From Micromonospora craniellae (GTDB lineage Bacteria; Actinomycetota; Actinomycetes; Mycobacteriales; Micromonosporaceae), in the NCBI RefSeq assembly GCF_014764405.1, contig NZ_CP061725.1:4030001-4094000 (forward strand): a stretch of DNA of 64,000 bases, read 5' to 3'. Shown here in pieces: positions 47,899 through 56,656 of this stretch. Under the pieces are notes generated by a model. That model did no database searches. It was not told the origin of the DNA and saw nothing but the letters and a program-made list of their open reading frames with translations. Within the stretch, counting starts at the first letter, position 1, and each line of letters opens with the position of its first letter. The position numbers and the translations under genes are program-made.

Positions 47899-49188
47899 GT
47901 GACGTGGGCGGTGACGGTGGGAGTGGCCTCGGCCCTGGTGGTCGGCGTGGTCGCCGGACTGTTGCTGTCCCGGTTCGTCCCGGCGGCGCGCCGGCCGGCG
48001 GGCTCCGCCGGGAGTGGGTGGGCCGGTCTCCGGCTCGGTAGGGGGAGGCACACGATCGCCGACGAGGTGCAGGTCGGGCTCGGCCGCCGCGCGATCGACT
48101 CGCTGCGCGCCGGAGTGGTGGTGCTCGACCCCGAGGACGTGCCCGTACTCGTCAATCCGGCGGCCCGGGCGCTGGGCCTGCTGCGTACCGGTGGCCGACC
48201 GGGTTCGATCATCGCCCATCCGCTGGTCCGTACGCTGGCCGGGCAGGTGCGCCGCACCGGCGTCCGCCGCGAGATCGAGCTGGACCTGCCCCGGGGGCGC
48301 GACAACGCCGGGGACAACCCGCTCGGCGTGCACCTGCGGGCGATGGGCCTGGGCAGCGGCTACGTCGCCGTGGAGGCGGCCGACGTGACCGAGTCGCACC
48401 GGCTGGCCCGGGTACGACGGGACTTCGTGGCCAACGTCAGCCACGAGCTGAAGACCCCGATCGGCGCGCTGCAACTGCTCGCCGAGGCGCTGCTCGACGC
48501 CACCGAACCGGCCGGCGGGGATCGACCGGAACTCTCTGAGGACATGATGGCCGCCCGGCGGTTCGCCGAGCGGATCCAGCACGAGTCGACCCGGCTGGGG
48601 CGGCTGGTGCAGGAACTGCTAAAGCTGACCCGTCTCCAGGGCGCCGAGCCGCAGCCGGCGCCGGCGCCGGTGGCGGTGGACTGGGTGATCTCCGAGGTGG
48701 TGGACCGGACCCGGACCACGGCGGCCGCCCGCCGGATCCAGGTGATGGCCGACTCCGGCCGAGGGCTGACCGTGTACGGCAGCGACAGCCAACTGGCCAC
48801 GGCGGTGGCGAACCTGGTCGAGAACGCCGTGAACTACTCGGGCGAGGACACCACGGTACGGATCACCACGCGGACCACCGACGACCACGTCGAGATCGCC
48901 GTGGCGGACCAGGGCATCGGTATCGCGCCCACCGACGTGGACCGGATCTTCGAGCGGTTCTACCGGGCCGACCAGGCCCGGTCCCGTTCCACCGGCGGCA
49001 CCGGCCTGGGGCTGGCCATCGTCAAACACATCGCGAGCAACCATGGCGGCCGGGTGGACGTGTCGAGCACTCTTGGTGGTGGGTCGACGTTCACCCTCCG
49101 GCTGCCGGCCCGACCGCCGGACGATCTGCTGGCGACACTGCCGGCTGCTGGGATCGAGGCCGGCCCGGCCGACCTTCGGCAGGTCTGA
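47899..49188 (+). CDS. senX3: Sensor histidine kinase SenX3/PhoR type
   Basis: 429 residues, GTG start. One N-terminal membrane helix (VGVASALVVGVVAGLLLSRFV), a PAS-like domain (about 50-165), then HisKA with the phosphohistidine in FVANVSHELKTPIGALQ and the catalytic ATPase with DQGIGIAPTDVDRIFERFYR and GGTGLGLAIVKH. It phosphorylates RegX3, encoded next, in response to phosphate limitation, under PhoU/Pst control. A second membrane helix, present in some SenX3 proteins, was not seen. Confidence 0.93.
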   Translation: MTWAVTVGVASALVVGVVAGLLLSRFVPAARRPAGSAGSGWAGLRLGRGRHTIADEVQVGLGRRAIDSLRAGVVVLDPEDVPVLVNPAARALGLLRTGGRPGSIIAHPLVRTLAGQVRRTGVRREIELDLPRGRDNAGDNPLGVHLRAMGLGSGYVAVEAADVTESHRLARVRRDFVANVSHELKTPIGALQLLAEALLDATEPAGGDRPELSEDMMAARRFAERIQHESTRLGRLVQELLKLTRLQGAEPQPAPAPVAVDWVISEVVDRTRTTAAARRIQVMADSGRGLTVYGSDSQLATAVANLVENAVNYSGEDTTVRITTRTTDDHVEIAVADQGIGIAPTDVDRIFERFYRADQARSRSTGGTGLGLAIVKHIASNHGGRVDVSSTLGGGSTFTLRLPARPPDDLLATLPAAGIEAGPADLRQV

Positions 49189-49246
49189 CCACATGAGGAT
49201 CAGGCCGGGCGCCGCCCGGTCCGACCCGGATCGAAAGGAAACACCG

Positions 49247-49930
49247 TTGAGCCGCGTACTGGTGGTCGAGGACGAGGAGTCCTTCTCCGACGCCCTGTCG
49301 TACATGCTGCGCAAGGAGGGGTTCGAGGTCTGGGTGGCCGCCACGGGCACGTCGGCGCTGACCGAGTTCGACCGGACCGGGGCCGACATCGTCCTGCTCG
49401 ACCTGATGCTGCCGGAGATGTCCGGTACCGAGGTCTGCCGGCAGCTCCGGCAGCGTTCACACGTACCGATCATCATGGTCACCGCGCGGGACAGCGAGAT
49501 CGACAAGGTGGTCGGCCTGGAGATCGGCGCCGACGACTACGTCACCAAGCCGTACTCGCCCCGGGAACTGGTCGCCCGGATCCGGGCCGTGCTGCGCCGG
49601 CAGAGCCCCGAGACGGCCGAGTCGGGCATGCCGTCCCTGGCCGCCGGCCCGGTGCGGATGGACATCGAACGGCACGTGGTGACCGTCGACGGGGGCGCGG
49701 TGCAGTTGCCGCTCAAGGAATTCGAGCTGCTCGAACTGCTGCTGCGCAACGCCGGCCGGGTCCTCACCCGGGGGCAGTTGATCGACCGCGTCTGGGGTGC
49801 CGACTACGTGGGTGACACCAAGACGCTGGACGTGCACGTCAAGCGCCTGCGTTCCAAGATCGAGCCGGAGCCGTCCACCCCGCGCCACATCGTGACCGTG
49901 CGCGGTCTGGGCTACAAGTTCGAGCCGTGA
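49247..49930 (+). CDS. regX3: OmpR-type response regulator RegX3/PhoP type
   Basis: 227 residues. Receiver domain: RVLVVEDEESFSDALSYML, phosphoacceptor aspartate in IVLLDLMLPEMSG, lysine in TKPYSPRELV. C-terminal winged helix: LPLKEFELLELLLRNAGRVLTR and TVRGLGYKFEP. Start chosen at TTG 49247 because GAAAGGAAAC precedes it at good distance and RegX3 relatives begin right there; an in-frame ATG at 49193 lacks a comparable site. 58 bp after senX3, same operon. Activates the phosphate regulon. Confidence 0.92.
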   Translation: MSRVLVVEDEESFSDALSYMLRKEGFEVWVAATGTSALTEFDRTGADIVLLDLMLPEMSGTEVCRQLRQRSHVPIIMVTARDSEIDKVVGLEIGADDYVTKPYSPRELVARIRAVLRRQSPETAESGMPSLAAGPVRMDIERHVVTVDGGAVQLPLKEFELLELLLRNAGRVLTRGQLIDRVWGADYVGDTKTLDVHVKRLRSKIEPEPSTPRHIVTVRGLGYKFEP

Positions 49931-49952
49931 TCCGCCGGAGCGCGACCGCCGG

Positions 49953-50762
49953 TCAGGCCGGGTCGGCCGGGTGCGGGGCGACCAGCCCCTGCCGGATCCG
50001 CGCCGCGCACAGCTCGGCCAGCCGGGCGTACGCGGCCGCACCGACCAGCGCGGTCAGCTCCGGGCCGTAGGAGAGGTACATCGGTTCGCTGCCGACGTGC
50101 GCGTCGGTGGAGGACGTGCACCACCAGTCGAGGTCGTGCCCGCCCGCGCCCCAGCCCCGCCGGTCGAACTCGGCCAGCGTGGAGACCAGCACCTTGGTGT
50201 TGTCCGGCCGCTTGGCCCACTCCTGGTCCCGGCGGACCGGTAACTGCCAGCAGACGTCCGGCTTGTACTCCAGCGGGTGCACCCCGTCGCGTAGCGCCTG
50301 GGCGTGCAGCGCGCATCCGCCGCCGCCCGGGAAACCGGCGTCGTTGAGGAAGACGCACGGCGCGTCCGGCCCCTGGGTGGCGGTACGCCGCGCCGGCTTC
50401 TTGCCGTCCACGGTGTCGTTCTCGGTCCAGTTCTTGGTGCCGCGTCGGTAGTGCTGCCAGCTCTGCGGGGTCAGCCGCTTCACCGCGCCGCGTACCCGCT
50501 TCTCGTCGTCGGAGTCGGTGAAGAACGCGCCGTGCGAGCAGCAGCCGTCGGCGGAGCGGCCGGCGACGATGCCGTGACAGCCCCGCCCGAAGATGCAGGT
50601 CCACCGGGACAGCAGCCAGGTGAGGTCGGCCCGGATCAGGTGCCGCTCGTCGGCCGGGTCGACGAACTCGATCCACTCCCGAGGGAAGTCCAGCGGCACC
50701 TCACGGCTGCGCGGGTCCGCCGGGTCGTCCACCAGCACGCGGAGTTCGATCTGTCCTGTCAC
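49953..50762 (-). CDS. Conserved cysteine-rich actinobacterial protein
   Basis: 269 residues. A cluster CIFGRGCHGIVAGRSADGCC, then later cysteines in CVFLNDAGFPGGGGCALH and DVCWQL suggest a metal-binding (zinc or iron-sulfur) protein, loosely like the DUF3109/YkgJ-type cysteine-rich domains. No signal peptide or membrane segment. It converges with regX3 and diverges from the Ppx/GppA gene. Function unknown; no specific family confidently named. Confidence 0.7.
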   Translation of the reverse strand: MTGQIELRVLVDDPADPRSREVPLDFPREWIEFVDPADERHLIRADLTWLLSRWTCIFGRGCHGIVAGRSADGCCSHGAFFTDSDDEKRVRGAVKRLTPQSWQHYRRGTKNWTENDTVDGKKPARRTATQGPDAPCVFLNDAGFPGGGGCALHAQALRDGVHPLEYKPDVCWQLPVRRDQEWAKRPDNTKVLVSTLAEFDRRGWGAGGHDLDWWCTSSTDAHVGSEPMYLSYGPELTALVGAAAYARLAELCAARIRQGLVAPHPADPA

Positions 50763-50836
50763 CAGGCCCAGCGTACGCGTGGTGCGCGGGGAAGGTCGGT
50801 GAGTGCCGCGAACCGGTTTGCCCCTAGGGTTCTCCC

Positions 50837-51781
50837 ATGCGACTGGGTGTCCTCGATGTCGGTTCGAACACGGTTCATCTGCTGGTGGTGGACGCCCATC
50901 GCGGGGCGCACCCGTGGCCGGCGCACTCGGAGAAGGTGGTGCTGCGGCTCGCCGAGCAGATCGGCGCGGACGGCGCGCTCCGCGAAACGGGTGCCGACGC
51001 CCTGGTCGAGGCGGTCGGCGCGGCTCGTGCCTCGGCCGCCGCCCTGGGCGTGGACGAGCTGCTCGCCTTCGCCACCTCGGCGGTCCGCGAGGCCACCAAC
51101 GCCGCCGAGGTGCTGGCCCGGGTCGGGGACGCCACCGGCGTACGCCTGGAGGTGCTTCCCGGCGCGGACGAGGCGCGGATGACGTTCCTCGCGGTGCGGC
51201 GGTGGTTCGGCTGGTCCGCGGGTCGGCTGCTGGTGCTGGACATCGGCGGCGGCTCCCTGGAGATCGCGGCCGGCATCGACGAGGACCCCGACCTGGCCGT
51301 CTCGCTGCCGCTGGGGGCCGGCCGGCTGACCCGGGACCGGCTCGGCGTGGACCCGCAGAGCGACCGGCCGCCCGCGCCGGAGACGGTGGACGAGCTGCGT
51401 GAGTACGTCGACGGCCTGCTGGCGCCGGTGGCCGAGCGGATGACCGGGGTGAGCTGGGACCGTTCGGTGGCCACCTCCAAGACGTTCCGCACCCTGGCCC
51501 GGCTCGCCGGCGCCGCGCCCAGTGGCGCCGGGCTCTGGGCCAAGCGCCGACTGACCCGGTCCGGGCTGCGGCAGGTGCTCGGCTTCATCCGGCACATCCC
51601 GCCGGCCCAGCTCGTCGAGTTGGAGGGGGTGAGTGCGGGGCGGTCGCACCAGCTCCTGGCCGGTGCCGTGGTGGCCGAGGCGGTCATGCGCCGGCTCGGC
51701 GTCGACTCGCTGGACATCTGCCCCTGGGCGCTGCGGGAGGGCGTGATCCTGGACCGGCTGGATCGGCTCGGGCCGGTGTGA
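50837..51781 (+). CDS. Ppx/GppA family phosphatase
   Basis: 314 residues of the exopolyphosphatase / pppGpp phosphohydrolase family with an ASKHA-type fold: LGVLDVGSNTVHLLVVD at the start (phosphate loop), AFATSAVREATNAAEVL, and the second loop LLVLDIGGGSLEIAAG. Shorter than E. coli Ppx (about 500) because the C-terminal domains are lacking, as in the mycobacterial paralogues. In mycobacteria the gene lies near senX3-regX3 as it does here, consistent with a polyphosphate or phosphate-stress role. Confidence 0.9.
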   Translation: MRLGVLDVGSNTVHLLVVDAHRGAHPWPAHSEKVVLRLAEQIGADGALRETGADALVEAVGAARASAAALGVDELLAFATSAVREATNAAEVLARVGDATGVRLEVLPGADEARMTFLAVRRWFGWSAGRLLVLDIGGGSLEIAAGIDEDPDLAVSLPLGAGRLTRDRLGVDPQSDRPPAPETVDELREYVDGLLAPVAERMTGVSWDRSVATSKTFRTLARLAGAAPSGAGLWAKRRLTRSGLRQVLGFIRHIPPAQLVELEGVSAGRSHQLLAGAVVAEAVMRRLGVDSLDICPWALREGVILDRLDRLGPV

Positions 51782-51868
51782 GACCGGGCGCGAGACCGGT
51801 TGTCCGTAAAATCCGATTCACGGATTTTCGTCTTATTGGTGTCATGGCCGGCGGCTACCCTCGATGGT

Positions 51869-52675
51869 GTGACTTCCCGCGTCCCGGTGCTCCTGTCCAG
51901 TTCCTCGGTCTTCCCAGAGCGGACCGCCGCGGCGTTCCAGCTGGCCGCGGCGCTGGGCTACGACGGGATCGAGGTGATGGTCTGGACCGATGCCGTCAGC
52001 CAGGACGCCGGTGCGCTGCGCGGGCTGTCCGACCACTACGGCGTACCGGTGCTCAGCGTGCACGCCCCCTGCCTGCTGGTGACCCAGCGGGTGTGGAGCA
52101 CCGACCCGTGGGAGCGGCTGCGCCGGGCGGCGGTGCTGGCCGAGACGCTCCAGGCGCCGACCGTCGTGGTGCACCCGCCGTTCACCTGGCAGCGGGACTA
52201 CGCCCGGACCTTCACCGAGGGGCTGGACACGGTGGCCGACGAGTTCGGCGGGCTGCGGTTCGCGGTGGAGAACATGTACCCGGTGCGGATGGCCGGCCGG
52301 CAGTTCGTGCCGTACGCGCCGGGCTGGGACCCGACCGAGACGGGATACCGCTCGTACACGCTCGACCTGTCGCACTGCGCCGCCTCGCACATCGACGCGC
52401 TGGAGATGGCCGACCGGATGGGTGCCGGGCTGGCGCACGTGCACCTCGGTGACGGCACCGGTGAGGGACGGGACGAGCACCTGGTGCCCGGGCGCGGCAC
52501 GCAGCCCTGCGCCGAGCTGCTGCGTTCGCTCGCCGGGCGGGGCTTCACCGGCTCGGTGGCGGTCGAGGTGACCACCCGGGGCGCGAAGAGTCGTCAGGTT
52601 CGCGAGGCGGACCTGCGGGAGGCGCTGGCCTTCGCCCGCCAGCACCTGAACACGCCGTCCCCGGTCGAGGCCTGA
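51869..52675 (+). CDS. Xylose-isomerase-like TIM-barrel protein (sugar phosphate isomerase/epimerase family)
   Basis: 268 residues from GTG 51869; an open frame to 51800 is also possible. TIM-barrel AP-endonuclease-2/sugar-isomerase fold: LGYDGIEVMVW, LSVHAPCLL, VVHPPFTWQRDY, FAVENMYPVR, LDLSHCAAS and HVHLGDGTGEGRDEHLVPGRG carry the metal-ligand histidines, aspartate and glutamates. Catalytic activity unknown. Orthologous by position to a mycobacterial gene in the same neighbourhood. Confidence 0.85.
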   Translation: MTSRVPVLLSSSSVFPERTAAAFQLAAALGYDGIEVMVWTDAVSQDAGALRGLSDHYGVPVLSVHAPCLLVTQRVWSTDPWERLRRAAVLAETLQAPTVVVHPPFTWQRDYARTFTEGLDTVADEFGGLRFAVENMYPVRMAGRQFVPYAPGWDPTETGYRSYTLDLSHCAASHIDALEMADRMGAGLAHVHLGDGTGEGRDEHLVPGRGTQPCAELLRSLAGRGFTGSVAVEVTTRGAKSRQVREADLREALAFARQHLNTPSPVEA

Positions 52676-52699
52676 CCAGCCCGCGTCCGGCGGTGCAGG

Positions 52700-53257
52700 T
52701 CAGGAGACCGACGTCAACGGGTCGCTCTGGGACGGCACGGCGGCCCGCTTACGGGCGCGGTGGGCGGCCACGTGCGAGCGGGTGGCGCAGCGTTCCGAGC
52801 AGAACCGGCGGCAGCAGTTCGACGAGGTGTCCAGGTAGACGTTGCCGCAGCGGTCGTCGGCGCAGACCCCGAACCGGGCGCTGCCGTACTCGCAGAGCCA
52901 GACCGACAGGCCCCAGACCGCGCCGGCCAGGTACTCCGAGCTGACCGAGGCGCCTCGGCTGGTCGCGTGCATGTGCCAGTCGCTGGAGTCGTGCCCCGAG
53001 ATACGTGGTTGCACCGGGAAGATCTCCAGCAGCGAGTTCAGCTCGGCGACCGCCTGGCCGTCCCGCCCGGTGGTGCCGTACTCGAAGACGTCCCGCAACC
53101 GCTTCTGTGCGCGCCGGAAGGTGGCCAGATCCCGCTCCGCGACCTCGTCGCGCATCCACTCGTGGTCGTCGCAGAAGATGGCCCGCAGGTCGTCGAGGTC
53201 GTCCAAGCGGGCGTTGACGAGGTCAACTCCGGTCCGGGCGTACGCGTCGAAGTTCAC
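52700..53257 (-). CDS. CGNR zinc-finger (ABATE) regulator
   Basis: 185 residues. An N-terminal ABATE-type helical domain (about 1-115) is followed by the zinc finger CGNVYLDTSSNCCRRFCSERC, with HVAAHRARKR after it, a typical CGNR motif with an extra cysteine. Such proteins are putative transcription factors in actinobacteria; the target is unknown. Confidence 0.9.
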   Translation of the reverse strand: MNFDAYARTGVDLVNARLDDLDDLRAIFCDDHEWMRDEVAERDLATFRRAQKRLRDVFEYGTTGRDGQAVAELNSLLEIFPVQPRISGHDSSDWHMHATSRGASVSSEYLAGAVWGLSVWLCEYGSARFGVCADDRCGNVYLDTSSNCCRRFCSERCATRSHVAAHRARKRAAVPSQSDPLTSVS

Positions 53258-53275
53258 ACTCCAACGGTAGACGAC

Positions 53276-54442
53276 TCATGCCGGACGTGGCGCGTCGATG
53301 TAGTGCGGGAGGAACCTGGCGTAACCATCGGTGATCAGGCTGGCGCTCTCCCGTAGCCCCGCCCCGGCCGATTCCCCGTCCACCACCCAAGCGCCCAGGA
53401 CCAGGTGACTCCCGGCGAATTCGGGCAGTGGGCGGAACTCCTGGTAGCAGAACCCCTCGCTGCCGTACTCGCCCGGATTGGTGATCTCCTTACCCGGAGT
53501 GACGATCCGCACGGCAGCGCCCTCCCGGCCGAGCAGGGGCTTGGCGACGTACTCGGACATGCCGCGCGGCGAGTCCAGGTATGCCGGCAGCAGCAGCTCG
53601 TGCCCCGGGTGCAGCTCCCAGAGCACGGCCAGCAGCGCCTTGTTGGACAGCAGCAGCTTCCAGGCCGGCTCGATCCAGGTGGTCGGCGTACCCGGGTCCA
53701 GCGCCAGCGGCCCGTACGGCTCGGCCAGCATCCACTCCCACGGATAGAGCTTGAAGCAGGTGGTGACCGGCCGGTCGGCGGTGTCGACGAAGCGGCGGCC
53801 GTCCCAGCCGATCTCCTGGATGGGCAGCAGCTCCACGTCCAGCCCGGCCTGGCGGGCGGTCTCGGCCAGGTAGCCGGCGGTCATGTGGTCCTCGCCGCTC
53901 TCCTCCTCGTTCGACCAGACCACGTGCACCCGACGTTCGTGCAGGCCGGCGCCGATCTTCGCCCAGGCGCCCACCAGCCGCTCGTGCAGGCTGTTCCACT
54001 GGTCCAGCTCCGGGCGGGTGTGCTCCAGCCAGTACCACTGGATGATGCTCGCCTCGACCAGCGCGGTCGGGGTGTCCGCGTTGTACTCCAGCAGCTTCGG
54101 CGGCCAGCTGCCGTCGTACCAGAGGTCGAACCGGCCGTAGAGGGTCGGCGGCGTCTCCCGCAGCGATCGCGCCACCGCCTCGACGGCCCACTGCGGGATG
54201 CCGAACTCGGCGTACCGGTTGCAGGCCACCACGTGCTCGGCGGCGGCCACCGACATCCGGTGCAACTCCTCGGTGGCCTCCTCCAGGCGCAGCACCTCGT
54301 CCAGCTCGAAGGCGTACGCGGCGGTCTCGTCCCAGTACGACATCACCCCGCCGTCGGGCAGTTCGGTGTCGACGTACACCAGACCCTGCGCGCGGATCGT
54401 CGCGTCCCAGTCGGGCCGTGGGGTGATCTGCTCCCGGCGCAC
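53276..54442 (-). CDS. Glutathionylspermidine synthase-family ATP-grasp protein
   Basis: 388 residues, homologous to the C-terminal ATP-grasp (synthetase) domain of glutathionylspermidine synthase. Visible: YGRFDLWYDGSWPPKLLEYNADTPTAL, then CFKLYPWEWMLAEPYGP, EYVAKPLLGREGAAV and GFCYQEFRPLPEF. Actinomycetes do not make glutathione, so the amine and thiol/peptide substrates must differ; it may ligate another peptide or protein end. It overlaps nothing but is only 2 bp from the lipoprotein gene upstream, so they form a two-gene operon. Confidence 0.88.
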   Translation of the reverse strand: MRREQITPRPDWDATIRAQGLVYVDTELPDGGVMSYWDETAAYAFELDEVLRLEEATEELHRMSVAAAEHVVACNRYAEFGIPQWAVEAVARSLRETPPTLYGRFDLWYDGSWPPKLLEYNADTPTALVEASIIQWYWLEHTRPELDQWNSLHERLVGAWAKIGAGLHERRVHVVWSNEEESGEDHMTAGYLAETARQAGLDVELLPIQEIGWDGRRFVDTADRPVTTCFKLYPWEWMLAEPYGPLALDPGTPTTWIEPAWKLLLSNKALLAVLWELHPGHELLLPAYLDSPRGMSEYVAKPLLGREGAAVRIVTPGKEITNPGEYGSEGFCYQEFRPLPEFAGSHLVLGAWVVDGESAGAGLRESASLITDGYARFLPHYIDAPRPA

Positions 54443-54444
54443 CC

Positions 54445-54732
54445 TCAGCCGCCGCAGGAGGCGAGATGGGTGCCGAAGCCGCCACGGTCGGGCACGGACG
54501 TGCTGACCGACTTCGGATTGCTCCGGTGCGCGGCGGTGTCCGCCGCGGGTGTCGGGACCCGCTTGGCCAGCGCGACTGTCTCGCCGCCCCCAGCGGGGCC
54601 CGAGGCGCAGTCGTCATCGTCGTCGTCGGAGGACATGTTGCAGCCGGAGAGGGCGAGCGCGAGGGCGGTGAGCGCGCCGAGCTGCACGGAGGCCGACCGG
54701 AGCCGGCGGCGGGGGCGGTTTTCCACGTCCAT
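54445..54732 (-). CDS. Small lipoprotein paired with the glutathionylspermidine-synthase-like gene
   Basis: 95 residues from ATG 54732. Signal peptide with lipobox LALSGC near residue 31; the mature end holds a run of six aspartates (SSDDDDDDC), a second cysteine, and a Gly/Ala/Ser/Thr-rich tail ending CGG. Only 2 bp separates it from the ATP-grasp gene. The tail could be the acceptor that the ATP-grasp enzyme modifies, which is inference. The frame is open upstream to 54804 through a hairpin. Confidence 0.75.
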   Translation of the reverse strand: MDVENRPRRRLRSASVQLGALTALALALSGCNMSSDDDDDDCASGPAGGGETVALAKRVPTPAADTAAHRSNPKSVSTSVPDRGGFGTHLASCGG

Positions 54733-54776
54733 CGTTGTAACCGATGCACGCCACGCCCGCCGCTGCGGGGCCTGGT

Positions 54777-54798
54777 AAGGAAGAAGGGGCTCTTCCTT
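54777..54798. terminator. Small hairpin in the divergent gap before putA-type gene
   Basis: AAGGAAGA and TCTTCCTT pair around AGGGGC. The motif recalls the arms of the palindromic intergenic element but lacks its central word. It lies upstream of both divergent genes, so it is unlikely to be a terminator for either; possibly a decayed repeat copy. Confidence 0.45.
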
Positions 54799-54849
54799 GC
54801 ACATCGGGCGGAGCGCGCTGGCGGGTGGGGCGGGAGTTACGCTCGGCTC

Positions 54850-55770
54850 ATGCTCCGATCCGTCATTCTCGCCGCCTCCCGGTCAACCCGGGTCGAGCGG
54901 CTCGTCGCGACGGCCCCGTTCTCCCGGGACGTCGTGCGCCGGTTCGTCGCCGGCGCCCGGACCGACGACGCGCTGCGCGTGACCCGTGCACTCGTCGGCG
55001 ACGGTCTCGCGGTCACCCTCGACAATCTCGGTGAGGACACCGTCACCCCTGACCAGGCCAACGCCGTCCGGGACGAATACCTCACCCTGCTGCGGAGTCT
55101 TGCCGAGGCGGGCCTGACACCGGCCGCCGAGGTGAGCGTCAAGCTGTCCGCGCTCGGCCAGGCCTTCGACGAGCACCTCGCCTACGACAACGTGCGGGCG
55201 ATCTGCACCGCCGCCGACGCCGCCGGCACCACGGTCACGCTGGACATGGAGGACCACACGACCACCGATTCGACTCTGGACGTCCTGGTCAAGCTGCGCA
55301 AGGACTTCCCGTCCACCGGGGCGGTGCTCCAGGCGTACCTGCGGCGGACCGAGTCGGACTGCCGCGAGCTGGCCTCGGCCGGGTCGCGGGTCCGGTTGTG
55401 CAAGGGTGCCTACAAGGAGCCGGAGTCGGTCGCGTACCAGTCGCCCCGCGAGGTGGACAAGTCATACGTCCGCTGCCTGAACATCCTGATGTCCGGCGAC
55501 GGCTTTCCGATGCTGGCCACCCACGACCCGCGCCTGATCGCCATCGGCGAGGACCGGGCCCGCTGGTTCGACCGGGGGCCCGACGGCTTCGAGTTCCAGA
55601 TGCTCTACGGCATCCGGCCGGAGGAGCAGGCCCGCCTGGTCGGTGAGGGTTACGCGGTCCGCACCTACGTCCCGTACGGCGACGACTGGTACGGCTACCT
55701 GATGCGGCGGCTCGCCGAGCGCCCTGCCAACCTGGCCTTCTTCGCCCGCGCCGTGGCCTCCCGGAAGTAA
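54850..55770 (+). CDS. Proline dehydrogenase
   Basis: 306 residues, mono-functional FAD enzyme oxidising proline to pyrroline-5-carboxylate. Motifs: VSVKLSALGQAFDE, TVTLDMEDHTTTDSTL, LQAYLRRTESDCREL, VRLCKGAYKEPESVAYQ and the closing YVPYGDDWYGYLMRRLAERPAN, typical of PutA catalytic barrels. ATG at 54850; the longer frame to 54466 is the shadow of the lipoprotein gene. No P5C dehydrogenase is nearby. Confidence 0.94.
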   Translation: MLRSVILAASRSTRVERLVATAPFSRDVVRRFVAGARTDDALRVTRALVGDGLAVTLDNLGEDTVTPDQANAVRDEYLTLLRSLAEAGLTPAAEVSVKLSALGQAFDEHLAYDNVRAICTAADAAGTTVTLDMEDHTTTDSTLDVLVKLRKDFPSTGAVLQAYLRRTESDCRELASAGSRVRLCKGAYKEPESVAYQSPREVDKSYVRCLNILMSGDGFPMLATHDPRLIAIGEDRARWFDRGPDGFEFQMLYGIRPEEQARLVGEGYAVRTYVPYGDDWYGYLMRRLAERPANLAFFARAVASRK

Positions 55771-55828
55771 CCGCCGCTCATCGGCCCCGGACCGTCGGCC
55801 GGCGATCCGGGGCTTTGCCTTGACAAGG

Positions 55829-55849
55829 AAAGCTAATGGCATTAGCTTT
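55829..55849. promoter_or_regulatory. TetR operator: perfect 10-bp arm palindrome
   Basis: AAAGCTAATG and CATTAGCTTT flank a single G. It lies between a TTGACA -35-like hexamer (55820-55825) and the start codon at 55856, so a bound repressor would block the promoter. The AT content is far above the surroundings. The likely ligand is the TetR protein at 56649-57236. Confidence 0.88.
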
Positions 55850-55855
55850 GTAGCT

Positions 55856-56656
55856 ATGGCTGTTAGCTTTGTCGCGCGCGACGGCGGACGCGTCGCCTAC
55901 GAGGTGCACGGGCAGGGGCCGCTTGTCGTCCTCTCGCACGGCATGGGGGAGAACCGCCACTCCTACCGCCACCTGGTCCCGCTGCTGGTGTCGGCGGGCT
56001 ACCGGGTGGCGTCGGTCGACGTCCGGGGCCACGGCGACTCCAGCGTCGGCTGGCCGTCGTACGCCCCGGCCGAGGTCGGCACCGATCTGCTGGCGGTGGT
56101 CCGGGACCTCGGCGGTGGACCGGCCACCCTGGTCGGCAACTCGTCCAGCGGCGCGGCGGTCGTCTTCGCCGCGACCGAGGCACCCGACCTGGTCGAGGGC
56201 ATCGTGCTGGTCGGCGCGTTCGTCGAGCAGCGCAAGCTCAACCCGTTCATGCGGCTGGCCCTCGGTGCGGTGCTGCGCAGTGCCCGCCTGTTCGGGCTGT
56301 TCCACCGGACTCTCTTTCCGGTCCACCGGCCCGACGACGACACGGAGTACCGCACGGCGATGGTGGCGGCGCTGCGCCGACCCGGCCGGATGGCGGCGGT
56401 ACGCGGCCTGATCGTCCCGGTCGAGCCGTACTGGACAGCCGTCGCACCCAGGGTGCAGCAACCGGTGCTGGTGCTGATGGGCACGAAGGACCCGGACTTC
56501 GCCGACCCGGCCGCCGAGGCACGTGCCGCCCGACGACTCTTCCCGGTCGCCGAGGCCCGCATGATCAGCGAGGCCGGGCACTACCCGCACGCCGACCGGC
56601 CCGAGGCGATGGCCGGTGAGCTGGCCGAGTTCCTGGCGGTGATCGACCGTGCCTAG
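55856..56656 (+). CDS. Alpha/beta hydrolase
   Basis: 266 residues, start ATG 55856 (a frame open to 55820 would run through the operator). Catalytic triad evident: nucleophile in VGNSSSGAAVVF, acid in LMGTKDPDFADP, histidine in EAGHYPHADRPE; oxyanion region LSHGMGENRHS. Resembles non-haem peroxidase/epoxide-hydrolase-like esterases; substrate unknown. It overlaps the TetR gene by 8 bp, which together with the operator points to a small autoregulated stress- or ligand-induced operon. Confidence 0.88.
   Translation: MAVSFVARDGGRVAYEVHGQGPLVVLSHGMGENRHSYRHLVPLLVSAGYRVASVDVRGHGDSSVGWPSYAPAEVGTDLLAVVRDLGGGPATLVGNSSSGAAVVFAATEAPDLVEGIVLVGAFVEQRKLNPFMRLALGAVLRSARLFGLFHRTLFPVHRPDDDTEYRTAMVAALRRPGRMAAVRGLIVPVEPYWTAVAPRVQQPVLVLMGTKDPDFADPAAEARAARRLFPVAEARMISEAGHYPHADRPEAMAGELAEFLAVIDRA

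Noticed and set aside
54777..54798. Fifth copy of the palindromic element
   Set aside because: Shares only the AAGGAAG/CTTCCTT arms and lacks the GGGACCC part and the ACGAGGCG centre.
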